Below are positions 36,651 to 46,154 of a stretch of 64,000 nucleotides of DNA, in pieces (the stretch's first letter is position 1; the number at the start of each line of letters is the position of its first letter). Position numbers and translations under genes: made by a program. Origin of the DNA: Robertmurraya siralis (lineage in GTDB: Bacteria; Bacillota; Bacilli; Bacillales; Cytobacillaceae); the NCBI RefSeq assembly GCF_005502275.1, contig NZ_SWLZ01000009.1:1-64000 (forward strand), read 5' to 3'. The notes below the pieces were generated by a model that did not search any database, was not told where the DNA came from, and was given only the letters and a program-made list of their open reading frames with translations.

Positions 36651-37862
36651 TTAAGCAAGTTTTATTTTTCGAATAAAAAAATAGATCAATGTGTGTCCTG
36701 CTCCAAGCAGCAATAATAGGAGCGGGATCACCTTTTCCGGATCATAAAATGCTATTCCCAGCAGGAATAATAAAATCGAAATGACTCTGCCAGCATTTAA
36801 AAATATCTCTTTTACGACAATATATTCTATTCTCATCTCCGCTGCTTTCCAACCACGGCCAATGACATCGTATGTCATCGACATATATGGCACCAGTAGG
36901 AGCGGATAGGCGACAGCAATTACTCCAGCATAAATCAGCAGCTTCATATAGGTTGGATCGAAGACAATGATAAAAATGGATAAATATAAAATAATGCCTC
37001 CGATTAATATTGCTCTTTTCCTCATTTCTTTTTTTATCATTCTAGAAACGAAGTAATAGGCGACAAAAGCAACTCCCGAATTAATCAACCCAAAGGTTCC
37101 TAACGATAGCTCACTGCCAGTAGCAATAAAGACAAACACGGAAATAATGAAAGCAAACGTACCTTCTCTAAAACCTTGAAAGAAATGGGCATGATTGATC
37201 AATTGCCAATTTTTGTTCTGTTTTCTTTCTTGCAAGATTCGAATAAAATAATATTTTCCTTTTGCCGGTCTCCTTTTCAGAGAAAAACTTAGAATCACAG
37301 CTAAAAAAAACAAGCCTAATGAAATTCCAAATACGATTGAATAACCAATAAACTTTTCCATCTTTGCAATAATAAAACCTGCTGCTATCGGTCCAATCAT
37401 CCCGCCAACAGAAGACAAAATTCCGAGGAAGCCATTAAAAAAGTCCCTCGTTTCCGGCTCCGTAATTTCAAAGGTAAGTACATTGTAAGCAAGCCAGTAG
37501 AACCCGTATCCAACACCTAATAAACCGCCAAGCAGTAATAAATATTTAGAAGCAGCGGTGCCGATAATTAAAACGGTCAAATAAAAGAGAGCTAAAAAAA
37601 TGACGCCGATCCTTAGCACAATCACTCTGTCAATTTTCTTAGCCCACCTTCCCGCAAGAATAAATGTAATCGGTTGTAATACAACGACAGCCAGATTATA
37701 CATTCCCAAATCGCGAAATTCACCTGATTGCTTCCATAAATATATATTCACGAATGTATTGGATAGAGCAATGCTGAGGGAATATAATCCGCCAATCATT
37801 AGTAATAAAGACAGATCTCTTGTTAGTTCTACATCACCAAGCAGTTTATTTATTTTACTCAT
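36651..37862 (-). CDS. yqgE: MFS transporter, YqgE-like
   Basis: A 403-residue protein with about 11-12 membrane helices typical of the major facilitator superfamily. An RHX-like motif (GRWAKKIDRVIVLRIG) follows helix 2. The central loop (SLKRRPAKGKYYFIRILQER) divides the halves. It probably exports small molecules, but the substrate is not known. It matches the place of yqgE beside pbpA and sodA in B. subtilis. Confidence 0.82.
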   Translation of the reverse strand: MSKINKLLGDVELTRDLSLLLMIGGLYSLSIALSNTFVNIYLWKQSGEFRDLGMYNLAVVVLQPITFILAGRWAKKIDRVIVLRIGVIFLALFYLTVLIIGTAASKYLLLLGGLLGVGYGFYWLAYNVLTFEITEPETRDFFNGFLGILSSVGGMIGPIAAGFIIAKMEKFIGYSIVFGISLGLFFLAVILSFSLKRRPAKGKYYFIRILQERKQNKNWQLINHAHFFQGFREGTFAFIISVFVFIATGSELSLGTFGLINSGVAFVAYYFVSRMIKKEMRKRAILIGGIILYLSIFIIVFDPTYMKLLIYAGVIAVAYPLLLVPYMSMTYDVIGRGWKAAEMRIEYIVVKEIFLNAGRVISILLFLLGIAFYDPEKVIPLLLLLLGAGHTLIYFFIRKIKLA

Positions 37863-37933
37863 TTAATTCTCCCCTTTATATCTAAGGGGTAGTTTCTAAC
37901 AAAAGGAGCATGATTATACACAATAATCAAGAT

Positions 37934-37973
37934 CAAAAAAAGCAGAGGGAAAATCCCCTGCTTTTTTTGCAGT
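37934..37973. terminator. Terminator of sodA
   Basis: AAAAAAAGCAGAGGG pairs with CCCCTGCTTTTTTT around AAAAT. The minus strand side follows the sodA stop. Confidence 0.9.
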
Positions 37974-37978
37974 AGTAA

Positions 37979-38587
37979 TTATTTCGCTGTGCTGTAACGC
38001 TTAGCCACTTCATCCCAATTAACTACATTCCAAAAAGCACCGATGTAGTCAGGACGGCGGTTTTGATAATTTAAATAGTAGGCATGCTCCCAAACATCAA
38101 GTCCAAGTACAGGTGTTTTGCCTTCCATTAATGGAGAGTCTTGGTTTGGCGTACTTGTTACTTCTAATTCTCCATTATTTACAACTAACCAAGCCCAACC
38201 AGAACCGAATCGTGTTGTTGCTGCTTTTGTGAATTCGGCCTTGAAATTATCAAAGCTTCCAAATTTAGCAGTTATTGCATCCGCTAATTCTCCAGTAGGT
38301 GCACCTCCACCATTTGGTGAAAGGATGGTCCAGAATAACGAATGGTTAGCATGACCGCCACCGTTATTACGTACTGCTGTGCGTGCAGCTTCCGGTACCG
38401 CATCAAGATTTGAAACAACTTCTTCAACCGACTTAGAAAGAAGCTCCTCATTACCTTCCAACGCATTATTTAAATTTGTAACATATGTGTTGTGATGCTT
38501 TGTGTGGTGAATGTTCATCGTTTCTTTGTCAATATGCGGTTCAAGTGCATCATAAGCATAAGGTAATTGTGGTAATTCAAAAGCCAT
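37979..38587 (-). CDS. sodA: Superoxide dismutase, Mn/Fe type
   Basis: A 202-residue SOD. Metal ligands are His27 (HHTKHHNTY), His82-like in [12 protein letters not shown], Asp and His in [18 protein letters not shown]. It turns superoxide into oxygen and peroxide; the sequence is typical of the Mn enzymes of Bacillus. Start ATG with GGGAGGAATT upstream. It is monocistronic. Confidence 0.95.
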   Translation of the reverse strand: MAFELPQLPYAYDALEPHIDKETMNIHHTKHHNTYVTNLNNALEGNEELLSKSVEEVVSNLDAVPEAARTAVRNNGGGHANHSLFWTILSPNGGGAPTGELADAITAKFGSFDNFKAEFTKAATTRFGSGWAWLVVNNGELEVTSTPNQDSPLMEGKTPVLGLDVWEHAYYLNYQNRRPDYIGAFWNVVNWDEVAKRYSTAK

Positions 38588-38897
38588 TGTTAATTCCTCC
38601 CTATGTAATAGAAATGATTTTAGAAATATTCCCTTTTCTATATTAAGAATATTCCTAATGTGTTTAAATTAAGATTACCAAAGTTAGAAATTCCTTTCAA
38701 ACATAATGACTTAGGTAACATAACTATTATTTCCTATTCAACTGATAGTATTCCACATGCAGGTTCTTTTTTCCTTCTTAAATTCAACACTATTTATCAC
38801 AAAGTTCGATAATTTGTCAAGAGTCTCTATTTCCTTATATATCAACGTTTTAAGTCATAATCACTGTATTAATAGAGATTTCAGCTTCCTGACGATA
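38588..38897. other. Region upstream of sodA
   Basis: No gene seen. The sodA promoter should lie in the first 150 bases; AT-rich DNA gives several weak -10-like sequences, so I do not choose one. The fnr promoter begins at 38898. Confidence 0.4.
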
Positions 38898-38939
38898 TTG
38901 ACAGTATCGATAAATTTTTCTAAAGTGAAGAATATCACA
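38898..38939 (+). promoter_or_regulatory. fnr promoter with overlapping Fnr-type box
   Basis: TTGACA (38898-38903), a 17-base spacer and TAAAGT (38921-38926) form a strong SigA promoter about 180 bases ahead of fnr. AGTGA-AGAATA-TCACA (38924-38939) overlaps the -10 and start point and matches TGTGA-N6-TCACA at nine of ten positions. This position suits repression of fnr by its own product. Confidence 0.65.
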
Positions 38940-39108
38940 ATGTTTTTTATACAATCTGCTTCGACCAAATTGATTTGGCATATTTCAACCTGTTAAAAGG
39001 TATTCTTTCGAAATCGAGGTGTCCCTTAAAAAGAAAGAAAGGTCATTTTCATTATACTATTTATGATAACCTTTCTATCGAAAATTTTGAACATAGGAGT
39101 GAGATCGT

Positions 39109-39804
39109 ATGAAAGAGTCCACCGTTTCTCTGTATAGCCTCCTCATACAAGAATTTATTGATAAAGAAACCATTCAAAAATATAAAGCTGGAACCATCCT
39201 CTTTAATGAAAGAGATTCAGTTGATTATATTTTTATATTACTGCGTGGCAGCGTTGCCCTTGGCCGTGTTCATATGAAAGGAAAAGAATTCATCCTGAAA
39301 ATTTTATCAGGAGAAGAATTAATTATTGAATATCAACTATTCAAACCACAAGCCAAATATCATTTTTACGCAAAAACTTTTACAGACTGTGAAATGCTTA
39401 TGATTAAACGTGCCGATTTCGAAGAATTTGTGCATAGCAATCAAAATCTTTTAAATGCCTTATCCTCATGGTTAAGCACCCGTTATTTGAAAGCGCAAAT
39501 GAAATGCCAGGATCTGATGATGAATGGGAAAAAGGGCGGACTCTATTCCATTCTCATTCGTTTATGCAATAGCTATGGCGTTATGACGGATGAGGGAATA
39601 CTGATTGATTTACCGCTGACACACCAGGAGCTTGCCAATTTTACTTATGGAACGAGAGAAGTTATACAAAGGATGTTAAAAGAGCTTCGTGAAAAAGATA
39701 TCATCTCTTATAATCAGCAAAAGCTCATTATTAAAAACATTAATTATTTAAAAGAAAGCGTGGATTGTCAAAACTGTCCGTTTGAAATTTGCGGGATAAA
39801 TTAA
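39109..39804 (+). CDS. fnr: Fnr-type CRP-family regulator with [4Fe-4S] motif
   Basis: A 231-residue CRP/Fnr regulator. The N-terminal cupin-like domain (residues 15-120) shows GSVALGRVHMKGKEFILKIL. The HTH is in LTHQELANFTYGTREVIQRM. The C-terminal end holds Cys220, Cys223 and Cys228 (CQNCPFEIC), the CxxCxxxxC spacing of the B. subtilis Fnr oxygen-sensing cluster (Cys227/230/235). It thus probably senses low oxygen and governs fermentation or anaerobic respiration genes; ldh is a candidate target. GGAGTGAG precedes the ATG. Confidence 0.85.
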   Translation: MKESTVSLYSLLIQEFIDKETIQKYKAGTILFNERDSVDYIFILLRGSVALGRVHMKGKEFILKILSGEELIIEYQLFKPQAKYHFYAKTFTDCEMLMIKRADFEEFVHSNQNLLNALSSWLSTRYLKAQMKCQDLMMNGKKGGLYSILIRLCNSYGVMTDEGILIDLPLTHQELANFTYGTREVIQRMLKELREKDIISYNQQKLIIKNINYLKESVDCQNCPFEICGIN

Positions 39805-39899
39805 CAAAACGGCAACTACCTCGAAACATTGTTCGCACTGAATTTCCTTTCAATTGCTTGATAAGTTTAGAGCCCGAGATATTAAAACCAGCTTGCAAG

Positions 39900-39946
39900 A
39901 AAAACAATACTGGCCCCATAAAAAATTGAGCTAGTATTGTTTTTTA
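39900..39946. terminator. Bidirectional terminator fnr / yqgC
   Basis: AAAAACAATACTGGC pairs with GAGCTAGTATTGTTTTTT, with A and T runs on both sides, and serves the two convergent genes. Confidence 0.8.
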
Positions 39947-40423
39947 CACAATGACAAAGAAATAAATGATCATCAACACTTGAATTAATCCTTTTGTTAC
40001 AACACTGCTAATAAAACCGATGACAGAACCAAATCCAATCGTTAGCCCCTCTTTAAACCCTTTTTTATTAATCATCCATTCCGCCATGACGGCCCCTAAA
40101 AAAGGACCGATAATAATCCCAAGAAAAGGAATAACAAATGGACCGATCAATATTCCAATGGTACTGCCCCAAATTCCAGCTTTTGAACCTCCGTATTTTT
40201 TTATTCCCAGCAAATTGGCGACGAAATCAGCGACAAATAATAATAGAATGAATAAACCCTGAATAATCCAAAAAAACCAATTAAATGGTTTAAAACTAAA
40301 GAAAAATCCATATAAAAGATATCCTCCAAGAATAAACAAAACACTTGGAACAATCGGATAAATCAATCCAATAAATGAAATGACAAAAAGCGCAATAATA
40401 ATAATCCAGTACAAAATATCCAT
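39944..40423 (-). CDS. yqgC: YqgC-like DUF456 membrane protein
   Basis: A 159-residue protein with four or five hydrophobic segments and many glycines (IIGPFLGAVMAEWMINKKGF, GLTIGFGSVIGFISSV), typical of DUF456. The role is unknown. In B. subtilis yqgC sits beside sodA, as here. ATG with GGAAAGGAATTG upstream. Confidence 0.85.
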   Translation of the reverse strand: MDILYWIIIIALFVISFIGLIYPIVPSVLFILGGYLLYGFFFSFKPFNWFFWIIQGLFILLLFVADFVANLLGIKKYGGSKAGIWGSTIGILIGPFVIPFLGIIIGPFLGAVMAEWMINKKGFKEGLTIGFGSVIGFISSVVTKGLIQVLMIIYFFVIV

Positions 40424-40470
40424 TTTATCAATTCCTTTCCATCATTCACATAAATTATAAACGAGATCAG

Positions 40471-40499
40471 AAAAACTCGCCAAAAAGAGCGAGTTTTTC
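40471..40499. terminator. Terminator of Na/Pi cotransporter gene
   Basis: AAAAACTCGC pairs with GCGAGTTTTT around CAAAAAGA, followed by T residues on the minus strand. Confidence 0.88.
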
Positions 40500-40504
40500 A
40501 TAAT

Positions 40505-42136
40505 TTAATGTCTTTCTCCTAACACAGCTTCAGCGATATTTACAGCATGATCGCCGATTCTTTCAAGATTGCTAATTATATCAACAAACACAATACCTGC
40601 TTGGGCGCTGCATTCCCCGCCGCTTAAGCGAAGAATATGCTGCTTGCGCAATTTTCTTTCCATCTTGTCAATCTGCTCTTCCTTCTTAATGACGTTTCGT
40701 GCCTGTTCTTTATCATTATGATCTAAGGCATTGACTGCTTCCTTAACAGTAGAGATCGTTAATTGGAACATTTCCTCAAGCTCATCCATCGCCGGTTTAG
40801 TTATTTTTACTTTATTGGCTAATTGATATTCAACTAATTCAAGCACGTTTTCATAATGATCACCAATTCTTTCAATATCACGAATGGTATCAACTAAAGT
40901 AGAATGCTCATTTGATTCTGTTTCTGATAAAGAGCTAGATGATAATGCCACTAAGTATTCCGTTATCTTTCTATCTAAATTGTTTATCGCATCTTCAAGC
41001 TGAGCTGCTGTATCTGAGTGTTTTTGCGCTTTCGTTTTCATATAATTATTCGTCTCTGTCAATCCTAGCACAGCAAATTGCCCCATTCTCAGGACCTCTT
41101 CTTTCGCTTGTCCCAACGCAATGGAAGGGGACTGCTCTATGAAAACCGGATCTAAATGCTTCGCTTTATACTCAAAGACAGAATCCTCACCTGGAATCAA
41201 TTTTGTCACAATCACGGCAAGAACCGCAATAAACGGGAATTGAATCAATGTATTCGTTGTATTAAAAATACCATGTGCAAAAGCAATTGTCATTTCCGGA
41301 TTAAGATGTAGCTTATCTTGCAAAAATTCAATTAGGATTGTAAAAGGAGTGATAAATATCATAAAAATCGTTGCACCGATTAAGTTAAATAACACATGGG
41401 TTGCTGCGGCGCGTTTTGCTGCTACAGAAGCTCCAATCGATGCTAGAACAGCTGTTATTGTTGTTCCAATATTATCTCCGAATAATACTGGCAGCGCAGC
41501 ATTAAGATCAATTAAACCTTCAGCAAATAAGCCTTGCAAAATGCCTATTGTAGCACTAGAACTTTGGACAATCACAGTAAAGACGGTTCCAATTATAACT
41601 CCAAGAATTGGATTAGAACTCATGCTTACTGTTAATTCATGAAAGGTCTCTAAACCACTTAACGGTTTCATTCCGCTACTCATCAGCTCAAGTCCAAAGA
41701 ATAAGGCACCAAAACCGAAAACAATTTGTCCTATACTGTGCACCTTTTTATTTTTAAAGAAAAATAATAATATAGATCCTAGAGCAATAATAGGTAAGGC
41801 ATATGCGCCAACATCAATGCCAATAATAAAAGCCGTTATGGTCGTTCCAATATTGGCACCCATGATCACTCCAATTGCCTGACGTAAAGTCATAAAGCCA
41901 GCACTAACCAAACCAATTGTAATAACGGTCGTTCCACTACTCGATTGTATTAATCCAGTAACAATAATCCCAGCCAGCACTCCCATTAAAGGGTTGGTCG
42001 TGAATCGATCTAATATATCTCTAAGCTTGTCCCCAGCAGATTTTTGCAGACCATCGCCCATATACTTTATGCCAAACAAGAAAATCCCTAGTCCACCAAG
42101 AAACTCAAATATCATCTGTTGAACATCAAACTCCAA
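40505..42136 (-). CDS. Na/Pi cotransporter with C-terminal PhoU domain
   Basis: A 543-residue protein of the NptA/YjbB family. The two inverted PF02690 repeats each show QSSS: TGLIQSSSGTTVITI near residue 65 and VIVQSSSATIGILQGL near 180, with ANIGTTITA and DNIGTTITA motifs. A PhoU-like helical domain fills the last 200 residues (DLDRKITEYLVALSSSS region and RIGDHYENVLELVE). It probably moves phosphate with sodium, or exports it. The TTG at 42136 has AGGGG nine bases upstream; a TTG three codons earlier is too close to the same site. Its gene stands alone. Confidence 0.87.
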   Translation of the reverse strand: MEFDVQQMIFEFLGGLGIFLFGIKYMGDGLQKSAGDKLRDILDRFTTNPLMGVLAGIIVTGLIQSSSGTTVITIGLVSAGFMTLRQAIGVIMGANIGTTITAFIIGIDVGAYALPIIALGSILLFFFKNKKVHSIGQIVFGFGALFFGLELMSSGMKPLSGLETFHELTVSMSSNPILGVIIGTVFTVIVQSSSATIGILQGLFAEGLIDLNAALPVLFGDNIGTTITAVLASIGASVAAKRAAATHVLFNLIGATIFMIFITPFTILIEFLQDKLHLNPEMTIAFAHGIFNTTNTLIQFPFIAVLAVIVTKLIPGEDSVFEYKAKHLDPVFIEQSPSIALGQAKEEVLRMGQFAVLGLTETNNYMKTKAQKHSDTAAQLEDAINNLDRKITEYLVALSSSSLSETESNEHSTLVDTIRDIERIGDHYENVLELVEYQLANKVKITKPAMDELEEMFQLTISTVKEAVNALDHNDKEQARNVIKKEEQIDKMERKLRKQHILRLSGGECSAQAGIVFVDIISNLERIGDHAVNIAEAVLGERH

Positions 42137-42145
42137 ACTCTTCAA

Positions 42146-42741
42146 CCCCTATTACATGAAATAAAGAAAAAGTAATAAAAAAGTTCTCGCATCAATCTCA
42201 TAAAAATACGCTTCAGAGTAAGAACGAACTCGATTCACTTTCCAAATTTTATCTCTGTCATCAGTATTTGAACCGCTTAAGTGCTCGTTAATGAGTATAT
42301 TTACAAAACCGACTCTCCTATTATGCGTTATCGTTTGTAACAATGTAAATAATTTATGATGTAAATTTACAATCCCTTAATAAATCAACGTTATATTACA
42401 AACAAATTACAAACAATAATTATTATAATATTATTCAAAAGGGAATATTACGTATTTTTGGCGATTTTTAGCTCATTTCGTGTGAAACCAAATTTCGAAC
42501 GAAATGAGCTAAAAATCGTTTTATCAAAGCTATAAGGAAAGAAAAAGGTTCTCTTTACATTAGTGGATACTTAAAAGAGCGCTTGACTGATAAATCATGA
42601 GAACTTCTCCTCCCCTTTCAGACATCAGAGCCTTATTAGCAGTTGTTAATATCGTTTATACAAAAAAGCTTATACGAATATCTTGTATTGGGGTTTAGCA
42701 CAGGCTAAAATGAATAAAGAATAACTAAAAGGTGGTTTCAC
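42146..42741. other. Divergent intergenic region with palindrome
   Basis: About 600 bases with no gene, AT-rich. It holds promoters for the two divergent genes and a 20-bp perfect palindrome near 42462-42518 (separate entry). An 11-bp tandem (ATTACAAACAA twice, around 42395-42418) is present with no clear role. Confidence 0.5.
42461..42530. repeat. MITE-like repeat variant with 20-bp perfect inverted repeat
   Basis: CGATTTTTAGCTCATTTCGT (42462-42481) and its exact complement (42499-42518) flank a 17-base loop (TGTGAAACCAAATTT core). The loop contains the family GTGAAACC piece and TTTATCAAAGC follows the stem, so it looks like a rearranged member of the MITE-like family. Confidence 0.65.
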
Positions 42742-43515
42742 ATGAATATTTTTAAGCAGCTCATCTTGAGCATATACTCTCCAAAAAGCATTGCATCATG
42801 GCGACACCAAGGAATAGGCAAAACGATTTTATTTGTCTTTTTGCTCGTCCTTATTTCCATTATTCCTACTTCTATACAGATTAGTACGGATATTGTGAAT
42901 GGATTTAATGTCATGCAACAATCGATCGATAAGGACATACCAGATTTCACCATTGCAGATGGTGAATTAATTTCTGATCATGACGCTCCTGTCAAAATTG
43001 AACATCCAGATTTGACCGTTATTTTCGACTCAACTGGAGAAATTGAATTAAATGATTTAGATCTTTCCATTAATTCCATTGCTCTTTTAAAAAATGACTT
43101 TGCCATTATCATCCCAGGCAGTGCTAATGATCATTTTTCTTATTCATCAATGGACATCGCTTTAACAAAGAGTGATATAGCCAGTTTTGTCAATTCCCTG
43201 GACTCTCTTTTAGCTATTGCCATCCCCATTTTAATCATCTTTATTTATCTCTTTGCAAGCGCGATGAAATTTATTGGAATTTCCGTTTTGGCCCTAATCG
43301 GAGTCATGATTTATAGAAAAGGCGAGGAACTAAAGTATCGTCATATATGGCGAATGGCTGCCTATAGTATTGTTCTGCCTACAGTATTTTTCATGATTAT
43401 GGATATCTTCCGTACAGTTGTTCCATATGGCTTTTGGTTAAATTGGCTCGTCTCTGTACTTGTATTGTTCCTAGCATTAAAAGAAGTTCCTTCTGCAAAA
43501 GAAGCAGAACTATAA
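42742..43515 (+). CDS. yqgB: YqgB-like DUF1189 membrane protein
   Basis: A 257-residue membrane protein of the DUF1189 family. It has one helix near residue 30 (TILFVFLLVLISIIPTSI), an extracellular region of about 120 residues and four helices near the C-terminus (LLAIAIPILIIFIYLF, FIGISVLALIGVMIY, others). The YSPKSIASWRHQGIGKTI start is typical. Function is unknown. ATG behind AAAGGTGG. Confidence 0.82.
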   Translation: MNIFKQLILSIYSPKSIASWRHQGIGKTILFVFLLVLISIIPTSIQISTDIVNGFNVMQQSIDKDIPDFTIADGELISDHDAPVKIEHPDLTVIFDSTGEIELNDLDLSINSIALLKNDFAIIIPGSANDHFSYSSMDIALTKSDIASFVNSLDSLLAIAIPILIIFIYLFASAMKFIGISVLALIGVMIYRKGEELKYRHIWRMAAYSIVLPTVFFMIMDIFRTVVPYGFWLNWLVSVLVLFLALKEVPSAKEAEL

Positions 43516-43534
43516 ATGCGTTTTTGATTATCAG

Positions 43535-43568
43535 CAAAAGACAGCGAGATGACTCTCACTGTCTTTTG
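43535..43568. terminator. Terminator of yqgB
   Basis: CAAAAGACAGCGAG pairs with CTCACTGTCTTTTG (one mismatch) around ATGA, with T residues following on the plus strand. Confidence 0.85.
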
Positions 43569-43928
43569 TCATTTTAGAGAGTTCATAAAAATCGAAACAG
43601 TCTCTTTATACGCTTCCTCAAACGACATACAGGGCAGGGCACCGCGCACTCTTCTTCTATAAGCGAAACTTTAAAATTCATTCCCTTATCCTTGCAAAAA
43701 CATCATTGAAAACTCAATGTGCAATTAACAGTTTTCTTAACTGCACATCTTCATCCTAAAAAAGAAAGGTTAGAATGACGGGATGGAACATGAATCCTGT
43801 TTCAATAGTTCTTCCACAGACAAATAAACTTCAAATAATAATGCCAAATACCTGTTACTTCCATTTTTGTACTATTATAAATTGGACGAGCATATATATG
43901 GAAAAAACCCGATAAAGGAGTTAGACCA
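43569..43928. other. Intergenic region before yqfZ
   Basis: Around 360 bases without a clear gene. A short hairpin TGTGCAATTAA/TTAACTGCACA lies near 43718-43747. A 30-codon reading frame on the minus strand (about 43567-43660) looks like part of a decayed gene but is too short to name. The rest holds the yqfZ promoter region. Confidence 0.4.
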
Positions 43929-44267
43929 ATGAAACGCCTATTCATCCTACTTTTAATCGTCGCAACTATTTTTTCCATTTACTATGACTTGAGTAAAGGA
44001 ACACTCCCTATGGCAATTGAAACAAATACGAGTGCTCAAAGTGAAATGCCTACAAATTGGCAATCCAGTATCAGTTACTTTGATAAAGAAGTGCAAAGCG
44101 GGGAAACAGTCCTGTCCATTATCGAAAAACAATTAAATGGTCCAATCCCTGTTCCGATAGATGAAATAACAAAGGATTTTCGCATCCTCAATAATGGAAC
44201 TGAAGCGAATAAAATACAAATTGGTAAAATTTACAAATTTCCAGATTATAGTAAAATACATGAATAA
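43929..44267 (+). CDS. yqfZ: YqfZ-like LysM-like anchored protein
   Basis: A 112-residue protein with an N-terminal anchor or signal (FILLLIVATIFSIYYDL). The C-terminal half resembles a LysM domain (VQSGETVLSIIEKQLNG, ANKIQIGKIYKFPDY). It is probably exported and near the wall. YqfZ of B. subtilis lies upstream of ispG too. ATG behind AAAGGAGTT. Confidence 0.75.
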   Translation: MKRLFILLLIVATIFSIYYDLSKGTLPMAIETNTSAQSEMPTNWQSSISYFDKEVQSGETVLSIIEKQLNGPIPVPIDEITKDFRILNNGTEANKIQIGKIYKFPDYSKIHE

Positions 44268-44425
44268 TCCATTTAAACCAGTAAGTTTCTTGTCAAGGTA
44301 AACCCTTCACTGATACAATTAACTCATATTAGCATTATAATGATAGATGAATCAACTTCGTATTGTCCTACTTAACGGATTTGATTCAGGTGCTTATTTC
44401 TTTTAAAAAAAGGAGAGAATCACTT

Positions 44426-45541
44426 TTGAGTGAAATTATACATCGTACAAAAACCCGTCCTGTCAAAGTTGGTAATTTAACAATTGGAGGCAATAATGAA
44501 CTTGTCATCCAAAGTATGACAACAACCAAAACGCATGATGTGGATGCTACTGTAGAACAAATCAATCGATTAGAGGAAGCTGGTTGTCAAATTGTCAGGG
44601 TTGCATGTCCAGATGAGCGGGCCGCTGATGCCATCGCTGAAATTAAGAAAAGAATTAATATCCCTTTAGTAGTCGATATACATTTTGACTACAAGCTGGC
44701 TCTTAAAGCAATCGAAGGAGGAGCCGACAAAATCCGCATTAACCCAGGCAATATTGGTAAGAGAGAAAAAGTAGAAGCTGTTGTGAAAGCCGCTAAAGCA
44801 AAAGGAATTCCTATTCGCATTGGAGTTAATGCTGGTTCCCTTGAAAAACGCATAATTGAAAAATATGGTTATCCGACTGCTGATGGCATGGTGGAAAGCG
44901 CCCTTCATCATATTAAAATTTTAGAAGATCTCGATTTCCATGATATTATCGTTTCCATGAAAGCGTCTGATGTAAATTTAGCGATCGAGGCATATGAAAA
45001 AGCGGCAAAAGCCTTTGATTACCCATTACATTTAGGAATAACAGAATCCGGAACATTATTCGCCGGCACAGTAAAGAGTGCTGCTGGCTTAGGTGCAATC
45101 CTCAGCAAAGGAATTGGAAATACATTACGGATTTCTTTAAGTGCCGATCCTGTTGAAGAAGTTAAAGTGGCTAGAGAGCTTCTCAAATCATTTGGACTAT
45201 CTTCAAATGCAGCAACTTTAATTTCCTGTCCGACATGCGGTCGAATCGAAATCGATCTAATAAGCATCGCAAATGAAGTTGAAGAATATATTTCAACGAT
45301 TAAAGCCCCTATAAAAGTAGCGGTGCTTGGTTGTGCGGTAAATGGTCCAGGTGAGGCCCGGGAAGCAGATATTGGTATTGCAGGTGCCCGTGGCGAAGGA
45401 CTCCTCTTCCGCAAAGGAAAAATTGTTCGTAAAGTTCCCGAGGAAACAATGGTTGAGGAATTGAAAAAAGAAATTGATCAAATTGCGGCCGAATATTTTG
45501 CTAAAAAAGAAGCAGAAGCAAAAGTGGAAACTGTTCAATAA
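44426..45541 (+). CDS. ispG: IspG, HMB-PP synthase (MEP pathway)
   Basis: A 371-residue iron-sulfur enzyme for the next-to-last isoprenoid step, turning MEcPP into HMB-PP. A TIM-barrel-like start ([17 protein letters not shown]) leads to three cluster cysteines: SCPTCGR (two) and [11 protein letters not shown]. The TTG start at 44426 follows AGGAGAG; the longer frame of 21 codons upstream has no site. IspH, the next enzyme, is encoded at 53023 in this window, so both last steps lie together. Confidence 0.95.
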   Translation: MSEIIHRTKTRPVKVGNLTIGGNNELVIQSMTTTKTHDVDATVEQINRLEEAGCQIVRVACPDERAADAIAEIKKRINIPLVVDIHFDYKLALKAIEGGADKIRINPGNIGKREKVEAVVKAAKAKGIPIRIGVNAGSLEKRIIEKYGYPTADGMVESALHHIKILEDLDFHDIIVSMKASDVNLAIEAYEKAAKAFDYPLHLGITESGTLFAGTVKSAAGLGAILSKGIGNTLRISLSADPVEEVKVARELLKSFGLSSNAATLISCPTCGRIEIDLISIANEVEEYISTIKAPIKVAVLGCAVNGPGEAREADIGIAGARGEGLLFRKGKIVRKVPEETMVEELKKEIDQIAAEYFAKKEAEAKVETVQ

Positions 45542-45544
45542 TAA

Positions 45545-45581
45545 AAATACGAGGCTTGGCTGTATGCCAAGCCTCGTATTT
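45545..45581. terminator. Terminator of ispG
   Basis: A perfect 15-bp stem AAATACGAGGCTTGG / CCAAGCCTCGTATTT around CTGTATG, with T run on the plus strand. It is also likely to stop yqfX on the other strand. Confidence 0.95.
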
Positions 45582-45615
45582 TTTATAGCTTTCAAGTGCT
45601 CCTAGCTTGAAAAGC

Positions 45616-45990
45616 TTAAAAAAACGGAAGAATAAACATCCCTAAAATAATAGATACAGCCCCGATCCCAATCGCCCAGCTACCGAGACTTTGTGCTCCT
45701 CTGCGACGTGCAATAAATCCAAGCACGATGCCTACTGCCCCAAACAAAATCGGAGAAACAAATAAAGATAAGATCGAGAGGATGATCGCGGCAAAGCCCA
45801 GTCCTGTTCCCCCCGCACCTGCATCCGCATCCCGCTCTTCCTTATTTTCTCTGTCAAAAGTTACTGGAGCAGCCATTTCAGCTGAGGTTTCCTCTAAATA
45901 ATCTGCAGTCTTTGTTTGTTCATACGATTCTAATCCCCAGTCATCCTTTCGCAAATTAGTGACGGGGACCTTGCGTTCTTGATCTGCCAT
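45616..45990 (-). CDS. yqfX: YqfX-like small membrane protein
   Basis: A 124-residue protein. An acidic N-terminal 60 residues (NLRKDDWGLESYEQTKTADY) precede two membrane helices (GFAAIILSILSLFVSPILFG and GSWAIGIGAVSIILGMFILP) linked by a basic ARRRGAQS turn. It matches the location and layout of YqfX of B. subtilis. Function unknown. ATG with GAGGG upstream. Confidence 0.8.
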   Translation of the reverse strand: MADQERKVPVTNLRKDDWGLESYEQTKTADYLEETSAEMAAPVTFDRENKEERDADAGAGGTGLGFAAIILSILSLFVSPILFGAVGIVLGFIARRRGAQSLGSWAIGIGAVSIILGMFILPFF

Positions 45991-46154
45991 ATTTAAAATC
46001 CCTCGCTTTCTTTATAGGAGCATTTATATTATTTTTCAGAGCGAGTCATTTTAAAAGTGTTAAAGTCTGTCAAAGAAGGATGTAAAATTGCGCTACATAA
46101 TTTCAGCTGAAATTGTTAAAATGATGATGTGAGCATTGACAAAGGAGAGCGAAG

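Noticed and set aside
42300-42370. TTTACA hexamers before the Na/Pi cotransporter gene as PhoP boxes
   Set aside because: Two good hexamers are 16 bases apart, out of the 11-base period, so Pho control is not supported.
43567-43660. Short minus-strand frame (YRRRVRGALPCMSFEEAYKE...) as a hydrolase remnant
   Set aside because: Only about 30 codons, closed by a stop upstream, no start or family match.
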